DNA from: Fidelibacterota bacterium
GTDB lineage: Bacteria; Fidelibacterota; UBA8477; JABMPR01
Assembly (NCBI GenBank): GCA_021734325.1
Contig: JAIPJF010000005.1
Coordinates: forward strand, 97,474-161,473
Direction: 5' to 3'
DNA length: 64,000 nt
Every line of letters starts with the position of its first letter. Within the stretch, counting starts at the first letter, position 1. The position numbers and the translations under genes are program-made. Below the pieces are notes generated by a model. That model was not told the origin of the DNA. It saw nothing but the letters and a program-made list of their open reading frames with translations, and did not search any database. This document shows positions 63,999 to 64,000 of this stretch, one piece after another.

Positions 63999-64000
63999 AT

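Noticed and set aside
1-64000. CRISPR array, prophage or defence island
   Set aside because: No regularly spaced repeats, no cas, capsid, integrase, restriction or toxin-antitoxin genes were seen.

Overview
The window is a gene-dense bacterial chromosome segment of moderate GC with about 55 protein genes, one RNase P RNA and one intact tRNA. I see no prophage, insertion sequence with a transposase, or CRISPR array. The best-supported affiliation is the FCB superphylum. The evidence is a secreted M6 metalloprotease ending in a YPNPFNP-type (type IX secretion) sorting domain, a TonB-dependent receptor with an N-terminal carboxypeptidase-like domain paired with a lipoprotein, an ECF sigma factor with its own GCAACA-type promoter, and class II glycyl-tRNA synthetase. 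Within FCB the mix looks most like Candidatus Neomarinimicrobiota (Marinimicrobia). That phylum name is an inference from gene content only.

Layout. 1-6 kb: end of zwf with pgl (oxidative pentose phosphate pathway), a CPBP protease, a YhcC-like radical SAM protein, a secreted propeller-like protein and an M1 aminopeptidase. 6.5-13.4 kb: an HMA-like lipoprotein, a class V aminotransferase, a TPR lipoprotein, then a minus-strand group of hemolysin III, M20 dipeptidase and M3 oligopeptidase. 13.7-21 kb: ACR3 arsenite exporter, MBL hydrolase, queG, a small carbonic-anhydrase-like protein, GH3, Hsp20 and acs. 21-25 kb: a membrane protein fused to a THEP1-like NTPase, rubrerythrin, and an ECF sigma/putative anti-sigma pair facing a DUF6249-like gene. 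25-33 kb: TonB receptor and partner lipoprotein, epmA, nth, acyP, an ArsC-like protein, a PC4-like protein and fetAB. 33-40 kb: glutaryl-CoA dehydrogenase-like gene, galE, a 10TM metal exporter-like gene, topA and glyS. 40-51 kb: COG1579 zinc ribbon, rnpB, recJ, fabH, an acyl-CoA dehydrogenase, pgpH, ybeY, a CorC/HlyC-type gene and mazG in one long plus-strand run. 51-58 kb: a histone-like HTH protein, PAP2 and class B phosphatases, a large glycosidase-like lipoprotein, etfBA and gph. 58-64 kb: the frameshifted M6 protease, a cysteine-synthase-like gene, a DMT transporter and tRNA-Val.

How genes work together. Two acyl-CoA dehydrogenases, etfBA, acs and fabH indicate fatty or organic acid turnover with ETF as electron acceptor. 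M1, M3, M20 and M6 peptidases with a TonB receptor fit a peptide-scavenging heterotroph. Rubrerythrin, the ECF unit, Hsp20, ACR3, FetAB and the 10TM exporter form a stress and metal group.

Most interesting signals. (1) A 25-codon Met/Cys-rich leader ORF lies directly upstream of a Rho-independent terminator and the cysteine-synthase-like gene. A 7-bp complement between its last codons and the terminator arm gives a complete ribosome-mediated attenuator layout. (2) A short palindrome family (CCCGACA-N4-TGTCGGG) occurs in two separate stem-loops of RNase P RNA, inside a broken tRNA-Val copy, and in an intergenic region. (3) Two divergent promoters share the identical pattern GCAACA-N15-TTGTC around the ECF sigma gene. 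(4) One polypeptide joins S-component-like and EcfT-like membrane regions to a THEP1-type NTPase. (5) A perfect TetR-type operator overlaps the etfBA promoter.
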